From: Saccharum officinarum
Lineage: Eukaryota > Streptophyta > Magnoliopsida > Poales > Poaceae
Direction: 5' to 3'
DNA length: 64,000 nucleotides
Assembly: GCA_020631735.1 (NCBI GenBank)
Contig: CM036188.1
Coordinates: 15,294,214 to 15,358,213 of the forward strand
Below are positions 43,260 to 57,134 of this stretch, piece after piece. The position numbers and the translations under genes are program-made. Position 1 is the stretch's first letter. Every line of letters starts with the position of its first letter. A model generated the notes under the pieces. It was not told the DNA's origin and made no database searches. It saw only the letters and a list, made by a program, of their open reading frames with translations.

Positions 43260-45942
43260 CACTACAAGAAATCGATTTCAAAAGCTGGCCGGAACAGTGG
43301 CCCGCCTCTAGAAATCGATTTATAGGGTCACTATGCACAGCCCTCACTGCTGGTTCAAACACCCGATCACTACTGGCTTTTTGTAACTGGTAGTAGGAAG
43401 GTGCCACCGATGAGGGGGTTCATCATTGCCGTTCTAGAACTGGAAGTGATGAGGTTTTTCAGAAACCAAATTCGGGTTGAGAAAATAGCAAAAAATTTAT
43501 GTTACAAGATTTTTTGCCAAAAAAATGCGTGCTTCGTGGCCATGGGCGCTCAAACCAATGATCTTAGGCTCCGCACATTCGTCCCTAACCACTCCACCCA
43601 GAAGACACTTGTGTCCATTTGGGATATCCGTCCTCCCCATTTTACATTCATCTGCTTTTGAAATGAGTATTCCGGACACTAAAAAAATTCAAATGAAAAA
43701 GTTCTACTCATTTAAAAAGTTGTAATGAAAAAGTTAGATAATACTCATTTCTTAGGGGCTAAGTCTCCTAGGGCTAGGGTGGAAATGGTGCCGTGAACGC
43801 AGGGGCACAGGGGAGAAGACTGAGGCTTAGAAAAGAGAGCAGGAGATAAAGACCAAAGCCCAACTTTCTGCTTAAGATTGAAATGTTACATCGCCCTTCT
43901 ATTTGTAGTCTAGGAGACTTAGCCCCTAAGAAATTTAAACTTAACCTCCAAGAAACTAAGGAAAGAATCCTTATAGATTTGGACTACTTTCATTATAAGC
44001 AAAACTATTTATTTCCTAGTAAATCTTGATCTATTTTTTCTAAGCAGATCTCTACCTACTCTTTTTTCGACTTTCCCTTTTTATTCTGGATCTCCTCGGA
44101 AGGACGGTGGTGGCGCGGCCCCCTGGCTGCTTGCCTCTTAGGCCATGGGTCAAGCGGCCCTACTGTCGGCTAGGGCTCGGTCCTAGGCCACGCCTGGCTA
44201 TTTGGACCAACGTGGGGCACTACTACATATATGACATTCACTGCCGGCTACATCACTACCGCTTTTTATGAGACCGACACTAATAGCAAATCACTGCCGG
44301 TGTTTGGCTAAAACCCACATATTGGGGTCTTCACTGTCAGTTCATATCACTGCCAATTTTAGCCAAGAATCGGCTGTGATATTGGGTTATCGCTGCTGGT
44401 TTTTAGCTAAAACCACATGGATACTATCACTGTCGGTTCATGGCTTGAACCAGCAGTGATATGCTGCAAAAAATTTCATAACTTTTCAAATGATGTCCAA
44501 TGATGATGAACTTTATATCGAAGTTGTAGTACTCGACAAGATCTACAACTTGGTAGTTCAAACATTTTTTATTTGAGATCTTTTGGATGTCCAAATATAC
44601 ACCACAAGGTTTTGCATAGTTAATACCAAAGGGGTCCAAATGCTCCATAGTCATAATTGAGTGTGGAGTGGTAGTTAAGGATCATGGATGTAGAAGCACC
44701 CAAAACAAAATTGTAGATCTCAAAAAGTTATGCAACTTTGTAGTTCACAATTTTTTTGTTTGAAGTCGTTATGATGCCCCTTTATTTGATTTGCAAGATT
44801 TCATATAGGTTAACACCAACTAAGCCCATGTGTCCATAGTCATAAGTGAGCGTGTAGTGATACTTAAGATTCTCAGATGAACAAGGGATCTAAACAAAAG
44901 TTGTAGATCTCAAAAAGTCATGCAACTTTGTAGTTGACAACATTTTCATTTGAAATAATGTATGTAATGAAAATTATGTTGATTTTTAAAATTGAAAATT
45001 TGAATTTTTCAAACGGCCTCGGATGGAGAAACGCCCAAAACAAATGCTGCAGATCTTGAAAAGTTATGCAACTTTGTAGTTGACAACTTTTTCATTTGAA
45101 ATCATTTATGTAGGAAAAAATATGGTTGAATTTTCTCACATCTGAAATTCAAATTCTTCAAATGACATCCGATTGAGAAATCACCAAAACCAAAGTTGTA
45201 GATCTCAAAAAGTTATAAAACTTTGTAGTTGAAAACTTTTTCATTTGAATTCGTTTTGGATCCCAAAATTTCATTTCAAAACCAGAGTGACATAAAATGA
45301 GGACAACAAATACCCCAAATGGACACAAACAGCCTAACACGCGAAGCAGGAGGTCCAGGGTTCGAGCGCCGGTGGCCACACACATACATGTGATATTTAA
45401 GTTTCTTAGATGAACAAGCGAACCAAACAAAAGTTGTAGATTCCAAAAAGCCATGCAACTTTATAGTTGATAACATTTTTATTTGAAATAATGTATGTAA
45501 CAAAAATTACGTTGATTTTTAAAATTTAAAATTTGAATTTTTTAAACGACCTCGGATGAAGAAACGTCCAAAACAAAAGATGTAGATCTTGAAAAGTTAT
45601 GCCACTTTGTAGTTGACAACGTTTTCATTTAAAATCACCTATGTAGGGAAAAAATGGTTGAATTTTCTCACATTTGAAATTCAAATTCTTCAAATGACCT
45701 CTGATTGAGAAATCACCAAAACCAAAGTTGTAGATCTCAAAAGTTATAAAACTTTGTAGTTGAATTTTTTTCATTTGAATTCATTTCGGATCCCAAATAT
45801 TCATTTCAAAACCAGAGTGACATAAAATGAGGACAACAAATACCCCAAATGGACACAAACAGCTTAACACGCGAAGCAGGAGGTCCACGGTTCGAGCGCC
45901 AGTGGCCACACACATACACATATTCGACTATCTTCTGTAGTA
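43260..45942. mobile_element. CACTA-like non-autonomous element with long internal inverted arms (copy 1)
   Basis: Starts cactacaagaaatcgatttc and ends cgactatcttctgtagta. The ends pair as CACTACA-type termini. Subterminal words such as cactgccggt, cactgtcggttc and gaaccagcagtga lie near both 43,340 and 44,240-44,460. The left arm (about 43,540-43,740: gggcgctcaaacc, tgtgtccatttgggatatcc, ttttgaaatgagtatt) reappears inverted in the right arm (about 45,240-45,380, and again to 45,905). The right half holds about seven spaced copies of a gttgtagatctcaaaaagtt-type motif. No transposase is encoded. Confidence 0.7.
43751..43930. mobile_element. Nested 180-bp element with perfect 21-bp inverted ends
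   Basis: cttaggggctaagtctccta plus g at 43,751-43,771 is the exact reverse complement of 43,910-43,930. The structure is repeated at 54,888-55,069 in copy 2. It looks like a small MITE or hairpin element inside the CACTA-like element. No target duplication was identified. Confidence 0.6.
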
Positions 45943-46865
45943 AGAACAAGAGGGGTACATGATCGTTTGAGCGTAGGGATGCAAAAATTACTTTTTTGCT
46001 TAGTGTATGTGTGTGTTTGAGCTACGGGAGTGAGTTATTTTTAGTTAACCTTGAGGTACCGCGTGTGTAGATCTGGCTTGACTTTTATTTGCTGCACCTT
46101 GTCCCTAAGTGATTTCATTTCGTTTCACTGTAATTGCCTATTCTGCATCCACTAAATTGACGGCCATCTGCTGGTCAGATGATTCCAATGCCATTTCCTA
46201 GTCGGCATCTAGTCCAGTGGCATTCATTAGAAGAAATCTTGCACATGGTTAGGCTGCAGCGGAGATGCTGTTTGCCTGCTTTATATGCTATACCACCCCG
46301 AATGGTTTGATCAATTAAGATGAAATGTGGCCTTGAGAACTACGGGAGATTGTTCTTAGTTGGTGTGTTGCAAAGTAGAGTGTATGAAGTTGGATATTTT
46401 TTTATTTATCCCCATAGATGTGACCCATGTAGAAACTGTTTAGTTAATGCTCAAAATTATTAACACTCGATCAGTGTCGTGTTGCTGTTTTTTATTATTC
46501 TTTATAAAATTCTAGTAGATAACTAAATTTTCGTTGTAATTCATGCACTTGTTAAATATAAATTCACCAGAATGGAAGCCTTTTTGAATAATATTATGAA
46601 CTATATTATATATGGTCGACGGCATTGTGGTAACTTGATGATGACATCAGGAAGTAGCTAGTAGGGAAGTCTGTCAATACTTGAACACACATAATATACA
46701 AATGAGGAATGAGTGATTCTTTGTGGCTGATCTGCAGAGAGGAGCATGGTTATAACTAGGGTGCCCTAGCTGATGGCAGTCAACATGTGTTGATATATTT
46801 TATTGCTATAACCCTGAAGAGATGTAACAATTAAGATGTACCAGCGATGACGGAGCCGGCACATG
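45943..46865 (+). other. Tail of duplication copy 1 with an exon-like repeat
   Basis: Near 46,180-46,310 one frame reads VQWHSLEEILHMVRLQRRCC. A related block, VQWHALEEILHMSRLQPRCC, occurs in copy 2 near 58,150-58,220, and a third copy lies near 57,400-57,490. The family is not recognised. The sequence ends in the third gap. Confidence 0.4.
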
Positions 46866-46965
46866 NNNNNNNNNNNNNNNNNNNNNNNNNNNNNNNNNNN
46901 NNNNNNNNNNNNNNNNNNNNNNNNNNNNNNNNNNNNNNNNNNNNNNNNNNNNNNNNNNNNNNNNN
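46866..46965. other. Assembly gap of 100 N at the duplication junction
   Basis: Exactly 100 N. It falls between the end of unit 1 (gacggagccggcacatg) and the start of matched sequence in unit 2 (aacactatgcagacttcatg). The true junction and any extra unit are therefore hidden. Confidence 0.99.
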
Positions 46966-47851
46966 AACACTATGCAGACTTCATGAAGAGCTAGTACCAC
47001 CCGATCCTCTCATCACTCTAATGCGTGCAAAAGGTCATTCTTTTTGGGACCTTGTGGCGACGATTCTGTTGCCTCTTGGTTAGGTTTTTTGGTTCTAGTT
47101 GTTGGAAAAGGTATGGTGTGGCGCATCCCAATCCATCCATAGTTGCTTTAGGTGGTTTCTCGCTGTTGGTTTTTATGATGGGTTCCAATATTAGAGACGT
47201 GGCTCAATCAAACATAGGGATGCATTTTGTTGAGCACTTGTCTCGGATGAGTTGTCATATTAGAGATGTGTGGCCTAGTGAAACATACATGTCTGTAATG
47301 ATAGAACTACCATTGATGACGTATCTTGTTGTGAGCTGTCTTTAACATGTGTGGACTAGAGATCTGTCACACTGTGGGAAATACATCAGAGATGCATTGC
47401 AGCATAACCTGTCTTGAATCTCATAATGGAGGCGTGCCCTTTTTGTTGTACTTCATAATTTTGTGTCTTCTTTTTGACATTTTGATGTAATGCCAAACCA
47501 TACGTCACATTAACAAGACAAACATGCCATAATATTTCGGTTACCCATTTTGGTTCAAGAACACTCAATATATTATTTCGTGGACCATCCATATGATAAG
47601 ATCCGAAATGGTACAGCCCAATATTGAAGACAAGGAAACAACAGCTGACAATAGAGCTCGGGTCAATCATCCCAATCAACTATCACAAGTAATCTCTGAA
47701 AGAAGGAAACAGAAAGGACATGCCATCGATACTGTTGCATCTACAAGCACCACTATAACTTCAAACCAGCATATAAGTTATTTTTTGAAAAAAACAAATT
47801 GTTGGATAAGATAGTAAAAGCTGCAATGACGCCAGTTTTATTCCCTGCATC

Positions 47852-48840
47852 TTAAACCTGTAGAAAGATAGAGAAAACAAAACTATTGTCAACTTACTGG
47901 TTTACCAAACAAGAAAATAACTGCAGAGATGTACTTGTTAACATTGGAACTAAACAGAAATAGAATATATCATTGTAAACATCCATGTGAAAAGAATATA
48001 TATATATATATATATGGACTTACCACTGGTGGGATGTAGGTTCCATAAAAATCAAGCTTCCTGTAATTCTCAACATTATTGATTTGGACAACTGTGTATT
48101 TGATAGTACCACGCGCCATCGATAGTTTCCCAGTCCCACCAATAATGCTCCACTCACCCGTTGCTCCACCATTGTTGTCACCCATCACTTGCAGAGTAGA
48201 CCCGCCATAACTATTTCAATAAAATATAACTGTCATGTTATGCAAAGAGACATAGGACATACCAATCTCATTCAGCATACAAGTAAAATTAAAACAAAAC
48301 GGAACAACCTAAAAAGGATAAATCATATATTTCGGTATATTGCATATACTATACATTATATGGAAAATGCTAATAACTAAGCCTTCAAATGGTAGCCCAG
48401 AATTGATATGAAGGTTAAGAAAACAAAGACTCATTTGTGGATAAAACAATGGCCGGATAATAATGTATCTACCTGGCGTCCTGAAACGCAATGCTGAAAT
48501 AACATTGCCAGTCAGCGCCAGCAGCTTGGTCAACTTGGATCTGCATGCCTTTTGCACGTGCAACGATATTTGCAGTGGGTAGTGGTGAATCAAGTATTGT
48601 CCAGTCATTAGCAGCGATGCTACCAAATCCAAAATTATAACTGGATTGCACTATTATGTGTTGGTTCGGATTTGTTCCACCAGCAACTTGGTGCAAGTAG
48701 TAGGTGGGAAGCTTGATCTCTTGTTCACAGCTTTGGTAGCAGCTGCTGCACACTGATTGTGCGCAAGTGTAAGGACTTGCCACGGCTAAGATCAGAAGAT
48801 AGATTAAAGGGAAGATCAGGAAGTGGGTCGGACTGGCCAT
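47852..48840 (-). CDS. Dirigent-like secreted protein, intact copy (186 aa, three exons)
   Basis: Dirigent proteins act in the apoplast and steer stereoselective coupling of phenoxy radicals (lignans, lignin, defence). Exons: 48,840-48,473 (368 nt), 48,210-48,024 (187 nt) and 47,857-47,852 (6 nt, one Val codon and TAA). All introns are GT-AG; intron 2 starts GTAAGT and ends tttctacag. The total of 561 nt gives 186 residues, a normal dirigent length. Residues 1 to about 27 form a signal peptide ending near YTCAQ. A Cys-rich patch (SVCSSCYQSCEQE) follows. Domain motifs: YYLHQVAGGTNPNQ, GSIAANDWTILDS, IVARAKGMQIQVD, GSTLQVMGD and GEWSIIGGTGKLSMARG. The wording is closest to the monocot dirigent group related to jacalin-fused dirigent domains (my recollection, not searched). 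The start at 48,840 is preferred over the in-frame ATG at 48,867 because copy 1 keeps only the former in frame with a signal peptide. The third exon is inferred from splice signals. Confidence 0.88.
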
Positions 48841-48919
48841 GGTTTGGAGATTATATTGTCGGCTCAAGGGAGAGGGCTTTGCTACTTGTGTCTGTGAGAT
48901 ATGGTTTGAAGAGAAGCTC

Positions 48920-48927
48920 TATTTATA
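48920..48927 (-). promoter_or_regulatory. TATA box of dirigent copy 2
   Basis: tataaata on the minus strand, 80 bases upstream of the ATG, conserved with copy 1. Confidence 0.75.
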
Positions 48928-48959
48928 CTAGTGCTTTCATAGGTTTTACATGGCAACCA

Positions 48960-51675
<2,716 letters not shown>

Positions 51676-51850
51676 CGCTACAAGAAATCAATTTCAAAAG
51701 CTGGCCGGAAAGGTGGCCCGCCTCTAGAAATCGATTTATAGGGTCACTATGCACAACCCTTCACTGCTGGTTCAAACACCCGATCGCTACCGGCTTTTTG
51801 TAACCGGTAGTAGGAAAGTGGCACCGATGAGGGGGTTCATCATTGCCGGT

Positions 51851-54563
51851 TGTAACACCCAAAATTTTCATGTTTTCGAAATAGTTAAATTTGATTTAAT
51901 TATGCCCTAGTTTGAGCATATTTAATATAGAGAAATAATATTTTATTTGGAATTAAAATTCAATATAAGGTTAGGAACTTGATGATGCATTTATGTTGTT
52001 GCATTTGCTTTATGTAGTTTTGACTGCATTTAATTTGGATTCAAAATTCATTTTTAATATGGCTTTGGAAACAAAAGAATGTCAAAAAAGAAAAAAATAA
52101 TAACCTCACCTTATTCTCTTTCGGCCTGGTGGCCTGGAAGCCTACGCTGGCCTGCTTCCCCCTGCTCCTCTTCCTTTTGCTTGGGCCGTCCGAGGCAGGC
52201 CGAGGAGCCCGGTTCCCTCCTCATCTCTCTCGCACGTGGGCCGGCCCAGGTGAAGCCACAGCGGGCGCGTCATCTTCCTTGCGTCGTGTCCAAGCCAAAG
52301 TCGAACTCAGCATCAACCGAACCAATCCCGAGCAACCCAGGATTCCTTTCCAAGCCGACGCGTCCTGGGTTTATATAAGCGTAGCCGAGCCCGCCGCCTT
52401 CTCTTTTTCCACCCTAACTTCTAGCCGAACACCTTCATCTCGAGCTCAGGGAGCCAGAACCCTAAGTTCCACTGCTTTTTCGTCGTCGGAGCCCGCTGTT
52501 CACCCCGCGCCTTCCTCTTCTACTTTGGTGAGCTCGCCATCTTCTTCTCTTCCTCCCCGTGTTTTTCTTTTGGTCTGGGATGCCCTAAATCGCTGTAACG
52601 ATGAACTCTGGCGAGCTTCCACCAAGACCGGCAATGGCACCGCCGCGCGGTCGACCTCTCCAGTGGCAGCGCTGCCGAGCCCCCCTCGACTTAGCCACCG
52701 CCGTCCAAATCTGGATCTACGGCGCGGATTAGAAGATACCCCTTCGTGGGGCAAAATTGTTAAAGAGCCCCTAAGCTTTTCTTTATTAGAACCCGCTGTT
52801 CTAAAGCGTCTTCCGAAAATACGTTTTCTTCTTTGGGAAACGTAATCTGCACCGGGTTAAATGAAAATATGTTTCAAAGTGATGTTTCAAAACTTTAAAT
52901 GTTTAAATCTTGCTCGTTTTAACTCCAATTGGACCCATTCAAGTTGCGTTAGGTTCGTATTCGCGAGCTCTACGCTTAGTGCTACTGTTCAGTAGGTTTG
53001 CAAAATTTAAATATCGAGCTTATATTAAAGTAATTATTTATCTATAGGAAATCTTAGAAAATTCATAACTTTCACATTTTAACTCTGTTTTTTGTGATCT
53101 TTACGTCTGTGTGATCGTAGTAACGTGTAGAAGAGTTTTATAAACTTTTTATGCTGTTTTGCTACTGTCGGTGTACTGTTCTAATTATGTCTCTTTGTTT
53201 GCTTCGTGTATGATTGCTCGGATGATTGTGTGTTGATGCTTGGTGATCGAGTATAGACGGTGAGCAGTTTCTTGACGACCAGGAGTATTACTTTGAGCCG
53301 GACTAGCAGTACCAACAGGAAAGCTTTGATCAAGATAAGTATAACATAGGACCATCCTTGTTGTCCTATTCACTGAAATTACTATTCATATGCATGTGTC
53401 TTCCTTGACAACCATAGAGATTATAACCTAGTGATTGATATCCTATTTCCTTGTCACCTGTGGGATGTGCATTTGGGTAGCTTGTCTAGTGCGTGATCTA
53501 TGAACAATGATCTTGTAATATGGCTAATGAGTTGTGCAACCAACCATTAAGATGATTTTATTACTGTTGAAAAGGGGCCTAGAGCATGTGGGTTATTTTG
53601 ATGCTCTGGTTTCTCTCTATAAGAATTTATCTGTACGTGATTTATTCGGGACATACAGTACAACTGTGAGGGCTATATGGCTCTGGCTTTAGTTGTTCAA
53701 GAGACCTTTTCTAGCTTGTTAGTGGTTACCTTAATTGGCGTAAGAATGGCTTGACACATTGGGTGAGGACAACTTCTAGTCTATGAGTATAGCCGAGAAG
53801 GGAGTGTACCATTTGAAAAGGGGTTCCTACATCTGCTTGCCGAGTGAATCTAATGACCCTAACTTGTTAGAGAACTCTTGAATGGCTTTATATGGTTTTT
53901 AGTGTTTTGGAATTAATTACCCCAATGCAACTGAAAACCATGACTCACAGTGAAAGTGTACACCTCTGCGCAAAGTTTAACAAATTGGTATACTAGCCGT
54001 GCCCACGGATACGGGCAGCCTTGAAACATTTACAGATAGATGATCACCATTGTTATATCATGTTTTAATTACTGTTGATATTATTATGTCATGATAATGC
54101 TATTTCATTATTCTTATTACAATTGATCATTGATTCATTAATGGGATTTGGATTACCTTGATGCTACACAAATGCCAATTGTATAATGAATAAAAGCTAT
54201 ATGCAGTCAAATAGTGTCCAGCCTTTTGTGCCTCATGAACCCTGTGTTATACTTGTTGAGTACGACATGTGCTCACCCTTGCTATTTCAACCACAACAGA
54301 TGAGGGATGGGATGATGATTACCGTAATGAGTACTAGGCTTGGTGTCAACCAGTCAACCGCATCCCTATGGTTGGAGCTTCCGTGAGAGATTTATTATTA
54401 GTTACTACATTTATTGCACAAGACTATGTGATAATATTCACCTGTTATGTAATAAGCGCTGTGATGATACTTCTGTAATTTGTCAATATGTGTGCGACTA
54501 TTTCCTGGGGCGTACATGAGTCTTTTATACATCCTATTTTTATCCTTAAAAATGGGTGTGACA
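51851..54563 (+). mobile_element. Solo LTR of 2,713 bp in copy 2, absent from copy 1
   Basis: Starts tgtaacacccaaaattttca and ends aaaatgggtgtgaca. The flanks are ccggt (51,846-51,850) and ctggt (54,564-54,568), a 5-bp target duplication with one change. Copy 1 shows the empty site at about 43,425-43,440 (attgccgttctagaac). A TATA-like tttatataag lies near 52,371, after a GC-rich half. It is from the same family as 30,599-33,465, but clearly diverged from it. Confidence 0.94.
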
Positions 54564-54887
54564 CTGGTTCTAGAATTGGCAGTGATGAGGTTTTTCGGAA
54601 ACCAAATTCAGGTTGAAAAAATAGCAATAAATTTATGTTACATGATTTTTTGCCAAAAAAAATGCGCGCTTCGTGGCCATGGGCGCTCAAACCAATGACC
54701 TTAGGCTCCGCACATTTGTCCCCTAACCACTCTACCCAGAAGATACTTATGTCCATTTTGGATATCTGTCCTCCCCATTTTAAATTCATCTGCTTTTGAA
54801 ATGAGTATTCCGGACCCTAAAAAATTCAAATGAAAAAGTTCTACTCATTTAAAAAGTTGTAATGAAAAAGTTAGTTAATACTTATTT

Positions 54888-55069
54888 ATTAGGGGCTAAG
54901 TCTCCTAGGGCTAGGGCGGAAATGGCGCCGTGAGGGTAGGGGCACAGGGGAGAAGACTGAGGCTTAGAAGAGAGAGCATGAGATAAAGAGCCAAAGCCCA
55001 ACTTTCTGCTTAAGATTGAAAGGTTACATCGCCCCTCTATTCATAGTCCTAGGAGACTTAGCCCCTAAG
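54888..55069. mobile_element. Nested element with inverted ends, counterpart of 43,751-43,930
   Basis: Left aggggctaagtctcctag and right ctaggagacttagcccct face each other as in copy 1, with the left outer base changed. Confidence 0.55.
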
Positions 55070-57134
55070 AAATCTAAACTTAACCTCCAAGAAACTACAG
55101 AAAGAATCCTTATAGATTTGGACTGCTTTCATTTTGAGAAACTACAGAAAGAATCCTTATAGATTTGGACTGCTTTCATTAGAAGCAAAACTATTTATTT
55201 GCTGGTAAATCTTGATCTATTTTTTCTAAGCAGATCTCTACCTACTCTTTATCCGACTTTCCGTTTTTATTCTGGATCTCCTCGGAAGGACGGTGGTGGC
55301 GTGGCCCCCTGGCTGCTCGCCTCTGAGGCCATGGGTCAAGCGGCCCTATTGTCGGCCAGGGCTCGGTCCTAGGCCTCGCCTGGCTATTTGGCCCAACGTG
55401 GGGCACTACTACATATATGACATTCACTGCCGGCTGCATCACTACCGCTTTTTATGAGACCGACACTAATAGCAAATCATTGCTTGTTTTTGGCTAAAAC
55501 CCACATATTGGGGTCTTCACTGTTGGTTCATATCACTGCCAGTTTTAGCCAAGAATCGGCTGTGATATTGGGTCATCGCTGCCGGTTTTTAGCTAAAACC
55601 GACACGGATACTATCACTGTCGGTTCATGGCTTGAACCGGCAGTAATATGCTACAAAAAATTTCATAACTTTTTCAAATGATGTCAAATGAAGACGAACA
55701 CTACATTGAAGTTGTAGTACTCAACAAGATCTACAACTTGGTAGTTCAAACATTTTTTATTTGAGATATTTTGTATGTCCAAATATACACCACAAGATTT
55801 TGCATAGTTAATACCAAAGGGGTCCAAATGCACCATAGTAATAATTGAGTGTGGAGTGGTAGTTAAGGATCTCGGATGCAGAAGCGCCCAAAACAAAGTT
55901 GTAGATCTCAAAAAGTTATGCAGCTTTGTACTTCACAATTTTTTTGTTTGAAGTCGTTATGATGCCCCTCTATTTGATTCACAAGATTTCATATAGGTTA
56001 ACACCAACTAAGCCCATGTGTTCCATAGTCATAAGTGAGTGTGTAGTGATACTTAAGATTCTCAGATGAACAAGGGACCCAAACAAAAGTTGTAGATCTC
56101 AAAAAGTCATGCAACTTTGTAGTTGACAACATTTTCATTTGAAATAATGTATGTAACGAAAATTACGTTGATTTTTAAAATTTAAAATTTGAATTTTTCA
56201 AACGACCTCGGATGGAGAAACGCTCAAAACAAAAGTTGTAGATCTTCAAAAGTTATGCAACTTTCAAGTTGACAACTTTTGCATTTGAAATCATTTATGT
56301 AGGGAAAAATATGGTTGAATTTTCTCACATTTGAAATTCAAATTCTTCAAATGACCTCTGATTGAGAAATCACCAAAACCATAGTTGTAGATCTCAAAAA
56401 GTTATAAAACTTTGTAGTTGAAAACTTTTTCATTTGAATTCGTTTTGGATCCCAAATATTCATTTCAAAACCAGAGTGACATAAAATGAGGACAACAAAT
56501 ACCCCAAATGGACACAAACAGCTTAACACGCGAAGCAGGAGGTCCAGGGTTCGAGCACCGGTGGCCACACACATACATGTGATATTTAAGTTTCTTAGAT
56601 GAACAAGTGAGCCAAACAGAAGTTGTAGATCTCAGAAAGCCATGCAACTTTATAGTTGACAACATTTTCATTTGAAATAATGTATGTAACGAAAATTATG
56701 TTGATTTTTAAAATTTAAATTTTGAATTTTTGAAACGACCTCAGATGGAGAAACGCCCAAAACAAAAGTTGTAGATCTTAAAAAGTTATGCAACTTTGTA
56801 GTTCACAACTTTTCCATTTGAAATCATCTATGTAGGGAAAAATATGGTTGAATTTTCTCACATTTGAAATTGAAATTCTTCAAATGACCTCTGATTGAGA
56901 AATCACCAAAACCAAAATTGTAGATCTCAAAAAGTTATAAAACTTTGTAGTTTAATTTTTTTTCATTTGAATTCATTTTGGATCCCAAATATACATTTCA
57001 AAACCAGAGTGACATAAAATGAGGACAACAAATACCCCAAATGGACACAAACAGCTTAACACGCGAAGCAGGAGGTCCAGGGTTCGAGCGCCGGTGGCCA
57101 CACACATACACATATTCGACTATCTTCTGTAGTG

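Larger units (their letters stand above)
38022..46865. repeat. Tandem segmental duplication, copy 1 (about 8.8 kb)
   Basis: Collinear with 46,966-58,284. It starts at acactatgcagacttcatg and ends gacggagccggcacatg at the third gap. Shared contents in order: 5' transcribed-looking spacer, minus-strand dirigent gene, duplicated upstream region, (TA)n, spacer, CACTA-like element, and a tail with an exon-like repeat. Private to copy 1: the MITE at 41,224 and the element in the microsatellite at 41,631. Copy 1 lacks about 220 bases near 46,800 that copy 2 has near 58,010-58,230. Confidence 0.93.
51676..57134. mobile_element. CACTA-like element, copy 2, carrying a solo LTR
   Basis: Starts cgctacaagaaatcaatttc (terminal A to G change relative to copy 1) and ends atcttctgtagtg. 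The interior matches copy 1, including the inverted arms, the nested 180-bp element (54,888-55,069) and the gttgtagatct-type repeat array. Without the LTR and its target duplication the length is about 2.74 kb. Confidence 0.7.

Noticed and set aside
42975..43325. 116-codon frame conserved in both duplication units (also 51,391-51,741)
   Set aside because: Its last third lies inside the CACTA-like element, and its first part belongs to a diverged non-coding repeat. Conservation is explained by the recent duplication.
45318..45380. tRNA gene near gggttcgagcgcc
   Set aside because: Only a B-box-like word is present. No cloverleaf, anticodon arm or acceptor stem can be formed convincingly.
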